Shown here in pieces: positions 54,651-62,905 of a stretch of 64,000 nucleotides of DNA. The first letter of the stretch is position 1; every line of letters begins with the position of its first letter. Source of the stretch: an uncultured Bacilli bacterium (GTDB lineage Bacteria; Bacillota_I; Bacilli_A; RF39; UBA660); assembly GCA_944332475.1 (NCBI GenBank), contig CALVKA010000005.1, positions 1 through 64,000 on the forward strand, written 5' to 3'. The translations under genes were made by a program, and so were the position numbers. A model generated the notes under the pieces. That model was not told the origin of the DNA, searched no databases, and saw nothing but the letters and a program-made list of their open reading frames with translations.

Positions 54651-54764
54651 ATGGCAAAAGAAAAAATATTAATTAATGCTTACGTAGAAGGTTTTAATTG
54701 TAAATATGCTGATGTAACAACCGAATTATCAAAAAATATGGCATTGAAGTTATCTACAAGATGA
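54651..54764 (+). CDS. Possible 37-aa small ORF
   Basis: Starts ATGGCAAAAG with AAAGGAAAAC before it. The peptide reads MAKEKILINAYVEGFN, later CKYADVTTELSKNM. It could be a real small protein or a remnant of a longer gene. It is followed by a terminator. Not recognised. Confidence 0.35.
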   Translation: MAKEKILINAYVEGFNCKYADVTTELSKNMALKLSTR

Positions 54765-54776
54765 ATACTTATAAAA

Positions 54777-54817
54777 TAAAAAGTGACTTTAATGTTCACA
54801 AGTAAAGCCACTTTTTT
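54777..54817. terminator. Terminator between FkbM region and lipoprotein gene
   Basis: AAAAGTGACTTTA and TAAAGCCACTTTT pair with one mismatch, with flanking A and T runs; works for the minus-strand lipoprotein and plus-strand transcript. Confidence 0.7.
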
Positions 54818-55250
54818 CAAATGTTTCTTTTGTATCGCTATATTTTGCATTACTGTTAGCAATACCATTCAAACCATAACTTTCTAAGTCTTTATTACTT
54901 ACCTTTTTTAAATTAATGTCTAAAATTAATTTATAAACATAATCTTCTTTATTTAATGTTCGCGTAACAGTTAACCCTTTTACAGTTTTTTCAGGATATT
55001 GTTTATCTACTTCTTGAATAAACTCATCCCATTTTTCTTGTGCCTGTTTATTAGTAGCACCAGCTGCTACAGTTAATTTTACATTGGAAACTTTACCATC
55101 TTTAAATTTTATATTAACTATCTGATTAACAGCCAAACCACTTTGCTCTTGTAAATAAGAACATCTTAAATGCTCTTTTTCACCGCATCCTGATAGCAAA
55201 CATGTTACACCAAATAAAATAAATAAACTACAAACTATTTTTCTTTTCAT
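54789..55250 (-). CDS. Lipoprotein of unknown function, 153 aa
   Basis: Signal peptide with lipobox LLSGC (Cys21) after a hydrophobic stretch. The mature part is a small beta-rich domain: IVNIKFKDGKVSNVKLTV, WDEFIQEVDKQY, GLTVTRTLNKEDYVYKLILDINLKK. This recalls DUF1307/YehR-like lipoproteins with alternating strands. Located downstream of the ArsR gene on the same strand, 9 bases away, so likely controlled by it. Confidence 0.8.
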   Translation of the reverse strand: MKRKIVCSLFILFGVTCLLSGCGEKEHLRCSYLQEQSGLAVNQIVNIKFKDGKVSNVKLTVAAGATNKQAQEKWDEFIQEVDKQYPEKTVKGLTVTRTLNKEDYVYKLILDINLKKVSNKDLESYGLNGIANSNAKYSDTKETFEKSGFTCEH

Positions 55251-55259
55251 AATATACCT

Positions 55260-55619
55260 CTACTTTTCTAAAATGTGTTCTAGGGATACTTTTAAAATCG
55301 AATCAATATGACCATCATCTAAAGAATAAAATATATTTTTACCTTCACGCCTAATTTTTACTAGCTTTGCATTTCTAAGAATTTTAAGTTGATGTGAAAC
55401 CGCTGAAATTGACATATTAAGTAAATATGCCAAATCACTAACGCAAAATTCTCCAAATTCTAAAATCATCAATAGATTTAATCTGGTATTATCTCCCATG
55501 ATTTTATAAAAAAAAGCTAAAGCATGAATGGTAGCATTAGGACAAATCTTCTTCTTAACTTCATTTACTAATATATCATTATGTATAGTGTCATCATTAA
55601 GTTTTTCCAAAGATATCAC
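55260..55619 (-). CDS. ArsR/SmtB-family metal sensor (CadC/CzrA-like)
   Basis: 119 aa winged helix: helix 3 region FGEFCVSDLAYLLNMS, recognition helix ISAVSHQLKILRNAKLV, wing IRREGKNIFYSL, and last helix DDGHIDSILKVSLEHILE with Asp-x-His and a later His (alpha-5 zinc site). One Cys sits in the EFCVSDL position where CadC has two. An N-terminal NH-rich stretch with Cys27 may add a ligand. It probably represses the Cd/Zn efflux operon at 57187, whose promoter carries two ArsR-type operators, and its own operon with the lipoprotein. Confidence 0.88.
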   Translation of the reverse strand: MISLEKLNDDTIHNDILVNEVKKKICPNATIHALAFFYKIMGDNTRLNLLMILEFGEFCVSDLAYLLNMSISAVSHQLKILRNAKLVKIRREGKNIFYSLDDGHIDSILKVSLEHILEK

Positions 55620-55718
55620 CTCAACTGTATTATAATAAATTAGTAGTTTTAATGCAAATAAAAGAAAAGATTAACATAATTTATAAAAAAAAGTATATAA
55701 TGAAACAAGAGGTGGACT

Positions 55719-57089
55719 ATGAAGAACTTAAGAATTATATTTTTACTATTAATTTTGATTGTTATAATAGCGGGAATAATAGGGATTTGTAAAAAAGAAG
55801 AAATTGTAGAGAAAAAAGCAACTAAAAGTCTAGTCGCAACAGTAACAAATGTAGAAGGAAAAAAAGTAACTGTCCAAGACAGTAACAATGTAATCTATAC
55901 ATTTAAAATCGACAAAAAAGCTCCAAAGATAGGACAATTAGTAAGTATTGAATATAAGGGGAGACTGGATACAAAAAATACGATACAAACAACAAAAGTA
56001 ATAGCCTATAAAACAAAAAAGGTGATAAAAGATGAAGATGGACTACCAGAAAACTTTAAAGATGAAGGAATATTTAGCGATTACTATATTTTAGCTTATA
56101 AAAAGCTACAAGATATGACTTTAGATGAAAAAATAGCTCAAGTACTACTAGTTCGATATCCTGAAGAAAATCAAAAAGAAGTGTTAAAGGAAAATAAATT
56201 TGGTGGTTATATTTTCTTTGCTAAGGATTTTAAAGGAAAAACCAAAGATGAAGTTATCGCAATGATTTCTAATTTACAAAGTGTTGCTAATATTCCTATT
56301 TTAACAGCAGTTGATGAAGAAGGTGGAATTGTTACAAGAGTTAGTAGTAATACAAATTTACGAAGTGAAAAATTTAAGTCTCCAAGAGAGTTATATTTAG
56401 AAGGAGGCTTTGATAGAATAAAAGAGGATACGAAAGAAAAAAGCGATTTATTAGAAAGCTTAGGACTAAATCTAAATCTTGCTCCCGTTGTAGATGTTTC
56501 AACTAATCCTGATGATTATATGTATAGTAGAACATTAGGTGAAAATACGAACTTAACATCAAGATATGCGAAAACGGTTATAGAAGAAAGTAAAAATGGA
56601 AACGTATCTTTCACATTAAAACATTTTCCTGGCTATGGAAATAATGCAGATACCCATGATGGTACAGCAACAGATAAAAGGACTTATGAAGACATTATGA
56701 CAAATGATATTCCGCCGTTTGAAGAAGGAATTAAATCGGGTGCTGAAGCAGTTTTAGTAAGTCATAATGTTGTTAATAGTATTGATGAAAACAACCCAGC
56801 CTCATTATCAAAAAATGTTCATAACCTATTAAGGGATAATTTAAAATTTACAGGTGTAATTATTACTGATGATATAGCAATGGGAGCACTTGGTAATATT
56901 GAAAATAAAACAGTAAAAGCTCTTCTTGCTGGGAATGATTTGATTATTACAACGGACTACCAAGAAAGTATAAATGAAATAAAAAATGCTCTAGAAGAAA
57001 AAACAATTGATGAAAATCTAATTGATAAAAGAGCTTTCCGTATCTTAGCTTGGAAATACTATAAAGGAATGATGTTTCAAAATAAATAA
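55719..57089 (+). CDS. NagZ-like GH3 beta-N-acetylhexosaminidase
   Basis: 456 aa. An N-terminal membrane anchor (residues 3-22) and a small OB-like region (residues 37-100) precede the GH3 domain. Motifs: YIFFAKDFKG, AVDEEGGIVTRV, LNLAPVVDVS, KHFPGYGNNADTHDG (NagZ catalytic loop with the His) and GVIITDDIAMGAL with the nucleophile Asp. It removes N-acetylglucosamine from wall fragments outside the cell. Length and anchor are like Bacillus NagZ proteins that work extracellularly. A terminator follows. Confidence 0.9.
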   Translation: MKNLRIIFLLLILIVIIAGIIGICKKEEIVEKKATKSLVATVTNVEGKKVTVQDSNNVIYTFKIDKKAPKIGQLVSIEYKGRLDTKNTIQTTKVIAYKTKKVIKDEDGLPENFKDEGIFSDYYILAYKKLQDMTLDEKIAQVLLVRYPEENQKEVLKENKFGGYIFFAKDFKGKTKDEVIAMISNLQSVANIPILTAVDEEGGIVTRVSSNTNLRSEKFKSPRELYLEGGFDRIKEDTKEKSDLLESLGLNLNLAPVVDVSTNPDDYMYSRTLGENTNLTSRYAKTVIEESKNGNVSFTLKHFPGYGNNADTHDGTATDKRTYEDIMTNDIPPFEEGIKSGAEAVLVSHNVVNSIDENNPASLSKNVHNLLRDNLKFTGVIITDDIAMGALGNIENKTVKALLAGNDLIITTDYQESINEIKNALEEKTIDENLIDKRAFRILAWKYYKGMMFQNK

Positions 57090-57110
57090 TGCAAATTTTT
57101 GCATTTTTTT
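57088..57110 (+). terminator. Terminator after the NagZ-like gene
   Basis: AATGCAAA-TT-TTTGCATT followed by five T. Overlaps the stop codon. Confidence 0.8.
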
Positions 57111-57114
57111 ATTA

Positions 57115-57144
57115 TTGACATTTGAACAACTATTCAAGTATAAT
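57115..57144 (+). promoter_or_regulatory. Promoter of the Cd/Zn efflux operon
   Basis: TTGACA at 57115-57120, an 18-base spacer, TATAAT at 57139-57144. The spacer contains operator 1. Confidence 0.85.
57122..57137. promoter_or_regulatory. ArsR-type operator 1
   Basis: TTGAACAACTATTCAA, arms TTGAA and TTCAA, in the promoter spacer between the -35 and -10 boxes. A bound repressor would block RNA polymerase directly. Confidence 0.75.
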
Positions 57145-57155
57145 ATTATTAACAG

Positions 57156-57171
57156 TTGAACGCCTATTCAA
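57156..57171. promoter_or_regulatory. ArsR-type operator 2
   Basis: TTGAACGCCTATTCAA, same pattern as operator 1 (TTGAAC-N2-CTATTCAA), 34 bases further on, close to the start point and ribosome site. Confidence 0.75.
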
Positions 57172-57186
57172 ATGAAAGGAGAAAAT

Positions 57187-57405
57187 ATGAAAAAAAGCTT
57201 TAAATTAGAAAACTTAGATTGTGCAGCATGTGCTGCTAAAATGGAAGAAGCAATAAAAAAAGTACCAGGTATAGTAGATGCTAATGTAAACTTTTTAATG
57301 CAAAAAGTAAAAATAGAGTTTGAAAGTGAAAACTATGATACAATTTTAAAAGAGGTTAAAAAAGTTTGTAAAAAAGTAGAACCAGGATGTACTTGGTTAG
57401 ACTAG
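57187..57405 (+). CDS. Free-standing heavy-metal-associated (HMA) domain protein
   Basis: 72 aa from ATG 57187 (AAAGGAG upstream); an earlier in-frame ATG adds five residues including the binding site. HMA ferredoxin-like fold with the metal site Cys-Ala-Ala-Cys in LDCAACAAKMEEAI, plus Cys near the end (VCKKVEPGCTW). In most Cd/Zn ATPases this domain is part of the pump; here it is a separate protein, 10 bases before the pump gene. Confidence 0.88.
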   Translation: MKKSFKLENLDCAACAAKMEEAIKKVPGIVDANVNFLMQKVKIEFESENYDTILKEVKKVCKKVEPGCTWLD

Positions 57406-57415
57406 GAGATAAATT

Positions 57416-59269
57416 ATGACAAAAAAAGAAAAAAAGGAATTAATAAAAATTATTTTAACAGTATTTTTACTTATTACAATTACCATATTGCCAGTAATAG
57501 ATATGATTAAATTAATATTATATATATTTACGTATTTATTAATAGGCTATAACGTAATATTAAAAGCATTAAGAAATATAGTATCAGGACAAGTTTTTGA
57601 TGAAAACTTCCTAATGACTATCGCAACTATAGGAGCTTTTGTAACAGGAGAAAACTTAGAAGCAGTTTTAGTAATGTTACTATATCAAATAGGGGAGTTA
57701 TTTAACTCTTATGCCGTAGGAAAATCAAGAAAACAAGTAAAAGAATTAATGGATATAAGACCAGATTATGCGAATATTGAAAAGAATGGAAAACTAGTAA
57801 AAGTAGATCCAGAAGAATTAAATATTAATGATCTTATCGTAGTAAAACCAGGAGAAAAAATACCTCTAGATGGTATAATTATTAAAGGAGAATCTTCTCT
57901 AGATACAACTGCACTAACAGGAGAAAGTATTCCGAAAAGAGTTAGTCAAAATGATAATGTATTAAGTGGTTGTATTAATAAAACAGGTCTCTTAACAATA
58001 AAAGTAACAAAAAAATTTGAAGAATCAACTGCATCAAAAATACTAGATTTAGTAGAAAATGCAAGTTCAAAAAAAGCTAAGGCAGAAAATTTTATCACCA
58101 AGTTTGCTAAATACTATACACCAATTGTCGTAATATTAGCATTATGTCTAGCTTTTATACCACCTCTATTTATAAAAGATTTAACAATACTAGAGTGCAT
58201 ACATAGAGCTATGACTTTCTTAGTAATATCATGTCCTTGTGCTCTAGTAATTTCAGTACCTCTTGGTTTCTTTGGAGGAATAGGTGGAGCATCACGCCAA
58301 GGTATATTAATTAAGGGAAGTAACTACTTAGAAACTTTAGCAAACACCAAAACAATAGTGTTTGATAAAACAGGAACTCTAACAGAAGGAAAGTTTCAAG
58401 TAATAGAAGTAGAATCCAAAGAAAAAGATAAAATGCTTCGTTATGCAGCCCTTGCTGAATCATTTTCTAAACATCCAATTGCTCTAGCAATAACAGATTA
58501 TGTAAAACTAAAAAATAAAAAAGAAAAACTAACTAATGTAAAAGAAATCGCTGGAAAAGGAATAAGTATTAAAATTGATGGAAAAGATGTTTTAGTTGGA
58601 AATGAAAAATTATTAAAAGAAAATAAGATAGAGTTTGAAAGTGTAAATAAAGTAGGAACAATTATTTATGTTGCTGTTGAAAAAAATTATCTTGGATACC
58701 TTGTCATAGCAGATAAAGTAAAAGAAGGTGTACCAAAGATACTAAAAGACTTAAAAGAAAAAGAACAGATGAAAGAGTTTATTATGTTAACAGGTGATAA
58801 AACCGAAATTGCAAACGAGATAGCTAAAGAAGTAGGAGTAGACAAAGTATATTCTGAACTTTTACCACAGGATAAAGTAGACAAAATAGAAAAAATTTTA
58901 CAAGCACAAAAAGATGGGAAAAAAGTAGCATTTGTTGGTGATGGAATGAACGATGCTCCTGTCTTAACAAGAGCAGATATTGGTATTGCCATGGGAGCTT
59001 TAGGTAGTGATGCTGCAATTGAAGCTGCTGATGTTGTGATTATGAATGATAATATTTCCAAAATATCAACTGCTATTAAAATTTCTAAAAGAACGATAAG
59101 TATTGTAAAACAAAATATTTACTTTGCAATAGGAATTAAACTATTCTTCCTACTTCTTGGTGCACTAGGAGTTGCTAATATGATGGAAGCAGTATTTGCA
59201 GATGTTGGCGTATCAGTAATTGCCATATTAAACTCTATGAGAGCATTAAATACAAAAAGACTAAATTAA
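57416..59269 (+). CDS. Cd2+/Zn2+ P1B-type ATPase (CadA/ZntA-like)
   Basis: 617 aa. Metal-transport motif CPC in VISCPCALVIS, phosphorylation motif VFDKTGTLTEG, actuator TALTGESIPK, the HP motif SKHPIALAI, and hinge FVGDGMNDAPVLTRADIG. No N-terminal HMA domain, which is supplied by the gene before it. It exports Cd2+, Zn2+ or Pb2+. Regulated by the twin operators upstream and probably the ArsR at 55260. A terminator follows. Confidence 0.95.
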   Translation: MTKKEKKELIKIILTVFLLITITILPVIDMIKLILYIFTYLLIGYNVILKALRNIVSGQVFDENFLMTIATIGAFVTGENLEAVLVMLLYQIGELFNSYAVGKSRKQVKELMDIRPDYANIEKNGKLVKVDPEELNINDLIVVKPGEKIPLDGIIIKGESSLDTTALTGESIPKRVSQNDNVLSGCINKTGLLTIKVTKKFEESTASKILDLVENASSKKAKAENFITKFAKYYTPIVVILALCLAFIPPLFIKDLTILECIHRAMTFLVISCPCALVISVPLGFFGGIGGASRQGILIKGSNYLETLANTKTIVFDKTGTLTEGKFQVIEVESKEKDKMLRYAALAESFSKHPIALAITDYVKLKNKKEKLTNVKEIAGKGISIKIDGKDVLVGNEKLLKENKIEFESVNKVGTIIYVAVEKNYLGYLVIADKVKEGVPKILKDLKEKEQMKEFIMLTGDKTEIANEIAKEVGVDKVYSELLPQDKVDKIEKILQAQKDGKKVAFVGDGMNDAPVLTRADIGIAMGALGSDAAIEAADVVIMNDNISKISTAIKISKRTISIVKQNIYFAIGIKLFFLLLGALGVANMMEAVFADVGVSVIAILNSMRALNTKRLN

Positions 59270-59279
59270 GTCTTTTTTT
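59254..59279 (+). terminator. Terminator after the Cd/Zn ATPase gene
   Basis: AAAAAGACT-AAATTA-AGTCTTTTTTT stem with T run, overlapping the stop codon. Confidence 0.8.
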
Positions 59280-59331
59280 CTTGTTAAAAACGATAACTAA
59301 ACGTATAATAAACAATTAAGGACGTGATATT

Positions 59332-60708
59332 ATGGAGAAAAATGTAATATCTGTAATAGATGGAGAAGCGGGAAGTTGTGGAAAAGCAAAAGTTGTAGGA
59401 GAGCTAGCAACAGACCCATCTTTAAATGTTGGAGCATCAATTACAAACTGCATGCCAAATGCAGGACATACTTTTGTAGATGAAAGAGGAAAAAATTATG
59501 TTTTTAGAAATATTCCAGTATCTATCGTAAATCCCAATACAACACTTTTCATTGGCCCAGGATCTGCAATTGATATGGATATATTTATACAAGAATATGA
59601 AAGCGTAAAACATCTATTAAATGGTAGAAAAATATATGTCCATGAATTAGTTCCCTTAATAGAACAAAGACATAAAGACTGGGAAAGAGCAAATATCAAA
59701 AGTGGCTCTACATTTAAAGGGTGTGGTGCGGTAACGACTGAAAAGGTAGTAAGGGACCCCGATTTAAATTTTTTTAAAGGATATAAAGATGCTGTAGTTT
59801 TAAAAAATGATGATTGGCTAGACCTTTTATATCAACACTTAGATAATCCAGATGAATATGTTTTGCTAGAAGGTGCCCAAGGATGCGACCTAAGTTTGAA
59901 TTATAGTGGTAATTATCCTTATGTTACAAGTAGAAATGTTTCAACTGCACAACTATTGGCAGATTCAGGAATTCCTCCAAAAAGATTACTAGAAACAATA
60001 ATGGTAATAAGACCGTTTCCAATTAGGATAAGTAATTTTACTACACAAGGAGACTTTATATATTCAGGAAATTGTGGAAATGGTTCTCCCTTAACTTGGA
60101 CTCAAATCAATTTAGCATCACAAACAGGAACATATCCTTTTCCAGGAGATATTGATGAATATTATGGGAACTACGATATAGATAGAAAATATATAAAAAA
60201 GTTATTAAGAAAATGTCCAGAAATATTTTTAAAACAAATCTTTGGCGAAAATTATCGAAATATTAATATAAACGAAATATCAATGTTAGATGCCTTGGAA
60301 CTAGAAAGACTAGTAAACAAGGCTCGCGGCAATAATCCATATGAAACAAGACTTATTGATGATGTACCAATGTTTTCAAGAGATTATCCTGAAAATGTGG
60401 TATTTGATCAATCAGAACAAACAACGGTTACCAAAATGGAGAGAAGAGTTTTTGATATAGATATAGAAAGATTAAAAAATAATTGTAGAGTAAATAATCC
60501 ATATGTACTATACTTAAATTTTTTTCAACACCTATGTTTTGATATGCGTGGTGAAACAGGTACATATGATATTTCTCACTTTCCTAATCCATATAGAAGA
60601 CATTTAAGCTGGATTGAAGATGAGACAGATACACCTATCGCTGCACTAGGAACTGGTCCAAGAAATAATGAAAGAATAAAAGTAATGGAATTAGTAAAAA
60701 GAAGATAA
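59332..60708 (+). CDS. PurA-like (adenylosuccinate synthetase family) paralogue, altered active site
   Basis: 458 aa. The family core is plain: NAGHTF (43-48, catalytic His region), LLEGAQGCDLSLNYS, YPYVTSRNVSTAQLL and C-terminal GTGPRNNERI. But the N-terminal P-loop, normally GDEGKGK with the catalytic Asp, reads GSCGKAK (14-20), so the Asp is Ser15. The TTGRxRR-type segment that binds aspartate and IMP in PurA is not seen; that region has GSPLTWTQI and LASQTGTYPF. It probably ligates a different amino acid or nucleotide. Phage PurZ enzymes also diverge here, but this protein is not clearly one. A single gene, no other purine genes nearby. Confidence 0.8.
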   Translation: MEKNVISVIDGEAGSCGKAKVVGELATDPSLNVGASITNCMPNAGHTFVDERGKNYVFRNIPVSIVNPNTTLFIGPGSAIDMDIFIQEYESVKHLLNGRKIYVHELVPLIEQRHKDWERANIKSGSTFKGCGAVTTEKVVRDPDLNFFKGYKDAVVLKNDDWLDLLYQHLDNPDEYVLLEGAQGCDLSLNYSGNYPYVTSRNVSTAQLLADSGIPPKRLLETIMVIRPFPIRISNFTTQGDFIYSGNCGNGSPLTWTQINLASQTGTYPFPGDIDEYYGNYDIDRKYIKKLLRKCPEIFLKQIFGENYRNININEISMLDALELERLVNKARGNNPYETRLIDDVPMFSRDYPENVVFDQSEQTTVTKMERRVFDIDIERLKNNCRVNNPYVLYLNFFQHLCFDMRGETGTYDISHFPNPYRRHLSWIEDETDTPIAALGTGPRNNERIKVMELVKRR

Positions 60709-60746
60709 GAATTATTGACAACTTCAATAAAAACTATCTTCTTTTT
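60695..60746. terminator. Convergent terminator after the PurA-like gene
   Basis: AAAAAGAAGATA and TATCTTCTTTTT pair over a 28-base loop; it includes the ends of both converging genes. Confidence 0.7.
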
Positions 60747-61309
60747 AGTATGATATTAGAAATAAATCTAGGATAAATTCTAAATAAATTAATAATAACA
60801 CTTTCCCACCATAAATCATTAATTACATCTTCTCTAGATGAAAAATAATCATGTCTTAATATAAACCTTTGTCTAATACTTAAACATTTTAATAAAGGTA
60901 ACTCTTTATCTGTTAATAACTTTTCATTTTTATGAGAACTTTCACAATAAAACGTCTTACAGGCAAAATTACTAGTAGCACAACCTTTATCCGTAACATA
61001 TTTACATCTTCTACAGCAACCATTTTCAAATTTCTTTTTTCTCTGTTGAATAATACATTTTCCATTTTTAAATTTACAAAAATTCTTATCTTGATAATAA
61101 GTATCTAAACAATTACATAAACAGTCATATATATAAATAATTCTTTTTTTTCGATTTTTAATATTTAAAGCCGTAATAAAAGAGTTAATAGGAAGTAAAG
61201 AAGTAGATTTAAACTGTATAAAACGACATAAAAAAGATCTATAAATAAAAAGTCTTTTTTGAAATCTTTTTAAATCATTAATAGACTTAATATTAATCAA
61301 AACTTCCAT
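60734..61309 (-). CDS. Unknown Cys-rich protein, 191 aa
   Basis: Start at ATG 61309 with AGGTGA upstream; a GTG at 61318 overlaps that site. Not recognised. The middle (about residues 60-125) has twelve or so Cys, including CLCNC, KCIIQQ, CCRRCKY, GCATSNFACKTFYC: likely metal or Fe-S binding. The flanks are basic and contain aromatic residues (YFSSREDVINDLWW). It may bind nucleic acids. It stands alone on the minus strand. Confidence 0.65.
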   Translation of the reverse strand: MEVLINIKSINDLKRFQKRLFIYRSFLCRFIQFKSTSLLPINSFITALNIKNRKKRIIYIYDCLCNCLDTYYQDKNFCKFKNGKCIIQQRKKKFENGCCRRCKYVTDKGCATSNFACKTFYCESSHKNEKLLTDKELPLLKCLSIRQRFILRHDYFSSREDVINDLWWESVIINLFRIYPRFISNIILKRR

Positions 61310-61438
61310 AATTATCACCTAAACTAATTATAAAAAACTAATTATAATCTGTAAATAAAGAAAAAGAAGTAAAGTTTAAGAACCGAAAACAAAAAAGTGT
61401 TGTTTGCTAAAATTAAAGAAATAATTAAAATATAAGCT

Positions 61439-62905
61439 ATGCAAGTTGGAGATTATAAATTAGATGAGAAACAAGAAGAAATTATTAGAAGTGAGAATGA
61501 CTATATATTAGTAACTGCTGGAGCAGGAAGTGGAAAAACCTTAACCATTCTTGGTAAGATAAAATACTTAATTGAAGAAAAGAATATAGATCCAGAAGAA
61601 ATACTTTGTATCTCTTTTACAAATGCCGCAACTAAAAGCCTTGCTGAGAAAATAAAAAAAGACATAGGAAAAGAAATTAAAACTTATACTTTTCATAAAT
61701 TATCTTTAGAGATTATAAAGTCTAAAAGAAAAAACTTTTCAATATGTGATGATTCACTTTTAGAAATGGTAACTACTGAGTTTTTTACACAAGATGTGTG
61801 GAAAAACATAGTGATTAAACAAAAGTTAGAAAACTTTTTCCACAAAACTTGTGACAAAATACCAAAAGAAGGACTAAATCAACTAGAAAAACTGTGTATA
61901 ACATTTATTAAGTTAATGAAAAGTAATAATTATGCATTAGAGAATTTTATAGATTTTCATAAAGAAATAAGAAAAATAAAAAATATAAAACACTATAATA
62001 AAGAAAGGTTTATATTAATTCTAATATTAAATATTTATAGAAAATATGAACAATACTTATTAGAAAATAATGAACTTGATTTTGATGATTTAATAACATA
62101 CGCTACTAAAATAATACAAAATAAAAAAAGAGTAAAAAAAATAAAATATATTATTATAGATGAATACCAAGATACTTCTTTTATAAGATTTAACTTAATT
62201 AAGGAATTAATTAATAAAACAAAAGCAAAACTATTTGTTGTAGGGGATGATTTTCAATCTATTTACAAGTTTAGTGGATGTGATGTTTCCTTATTTTTAA
62301 ATTTTAAAGATTTTTTTCCTAATGCTCAAATCATGAAATTATGTCGTACATATCGTAATAGTCAAGAATTAATAAAAATAGCAGGTAAATTTGTAATGAA
62401 AAATAAAAAACAAATAAAAAAGAATCTTACCTCAGAAAAACATTTAAAATACCCCGTAAAAATAATTACTTATTACAACCTAAAAGAAACCTTTCTTAAC
62501 TTAATAGCAACATTACCAAATAGTTATAAAATATTAGTACTAGGTAGAAATAATAAAGATATAAATATGATATTAAATGATAAAGTAAAAGTAAAAGAAA
62601 ATAAAATAAAGATAGAAAATGATAATAGAGAAATAGAATATATGACCATTCATAAATCAAAAGGACTAGAAAGTGACATTGTTATTATTATTAATTTAGA
62701 AAATAGTATTACTTCACTTCCCTCTCAAATAACAGAAGAAAGACTAACTAGATTGGTCATGAAAAATAAAGAAAAATATCCATTTGCTGAAGAAAGACGG
62801 TTATTTTATGTAGCATTGACTAGAACAAAAAATGAAGTTTACTTATTAGTACCTAAAAAAAATCCTTCTATATTTATAGAAGAATTAAAATATTTATTGA
62901 ACTAA
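61439..62905 (+). CDS. Short UvrD/Rep-like SF1A helicase
   Basis: 488 aa, about 230 shorter than UvrD. SF1A motifs: Q motif region DEKQEEIIRSE, motif I TAGAGSGKTLTI, motif Ia ISFTNAATKSL, motif II IIDEYQDTS, motif III VGDDFQSIYKFSG, motif V TIHKSKGLESD, and motif VI FYVALTRTKN. It lacks the large 2B and C-terminal domains. A DNA helicase for repair is likely. It converges on the PASTA gene, overlapping 12 bases at their ends. ATG is close to TAAAATATAAGCT and has no strong ribosome site. Confidence 0.88.
   Translation: MQVGDYKLDEKQEEIIRSENDYILVTAGAGSGKTLTILGKIKYLIEEKNIDPEEILCISFTNAATKSLAEKIKKDIGKEIKTYTFHKLSLEIIKSKRKNFSICDDSLLEMVTTEFFTQDVWKNIVIKQKLENFFHKTCDKIPKEGLNQLEKLCITFIKLMKSNNYALENFIDFHKEIRKIKNIKHYNKERFILILILNIYRKYEQYLLENNELDFDDLITYATKIIQNKKRVKKIKYIIIDEYQDTSFIRFNLIKELINKTKAKLFVVGDDFQSIYKFSGCDVSLFLNFKDFFPNAQIMKLCRTYRNSQELIKIAGKFVMKNKKQIKKNLTSEKHLKYPVKIITYYNLKETFLNLIATLPNSYKILVLGRNNKDINMILNDKVKVKENKIKIENDNREIEYMTIHKSKGLESDIVIIINLENSITSLPSQITEERLTRLVMKNKEKYPFAEERRLFYVALTRTKNEVYLLVPKKNPSIFIEELKYLLN

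Noticed and set aside
59332-60708. Calling the PurA paralogue a phage PurZ
   Set aside because: Length and motifs do not clearly match PurZ, and no phage or 2-aminoadenine genes are near; only the shift at the catalytic Asp is similar.
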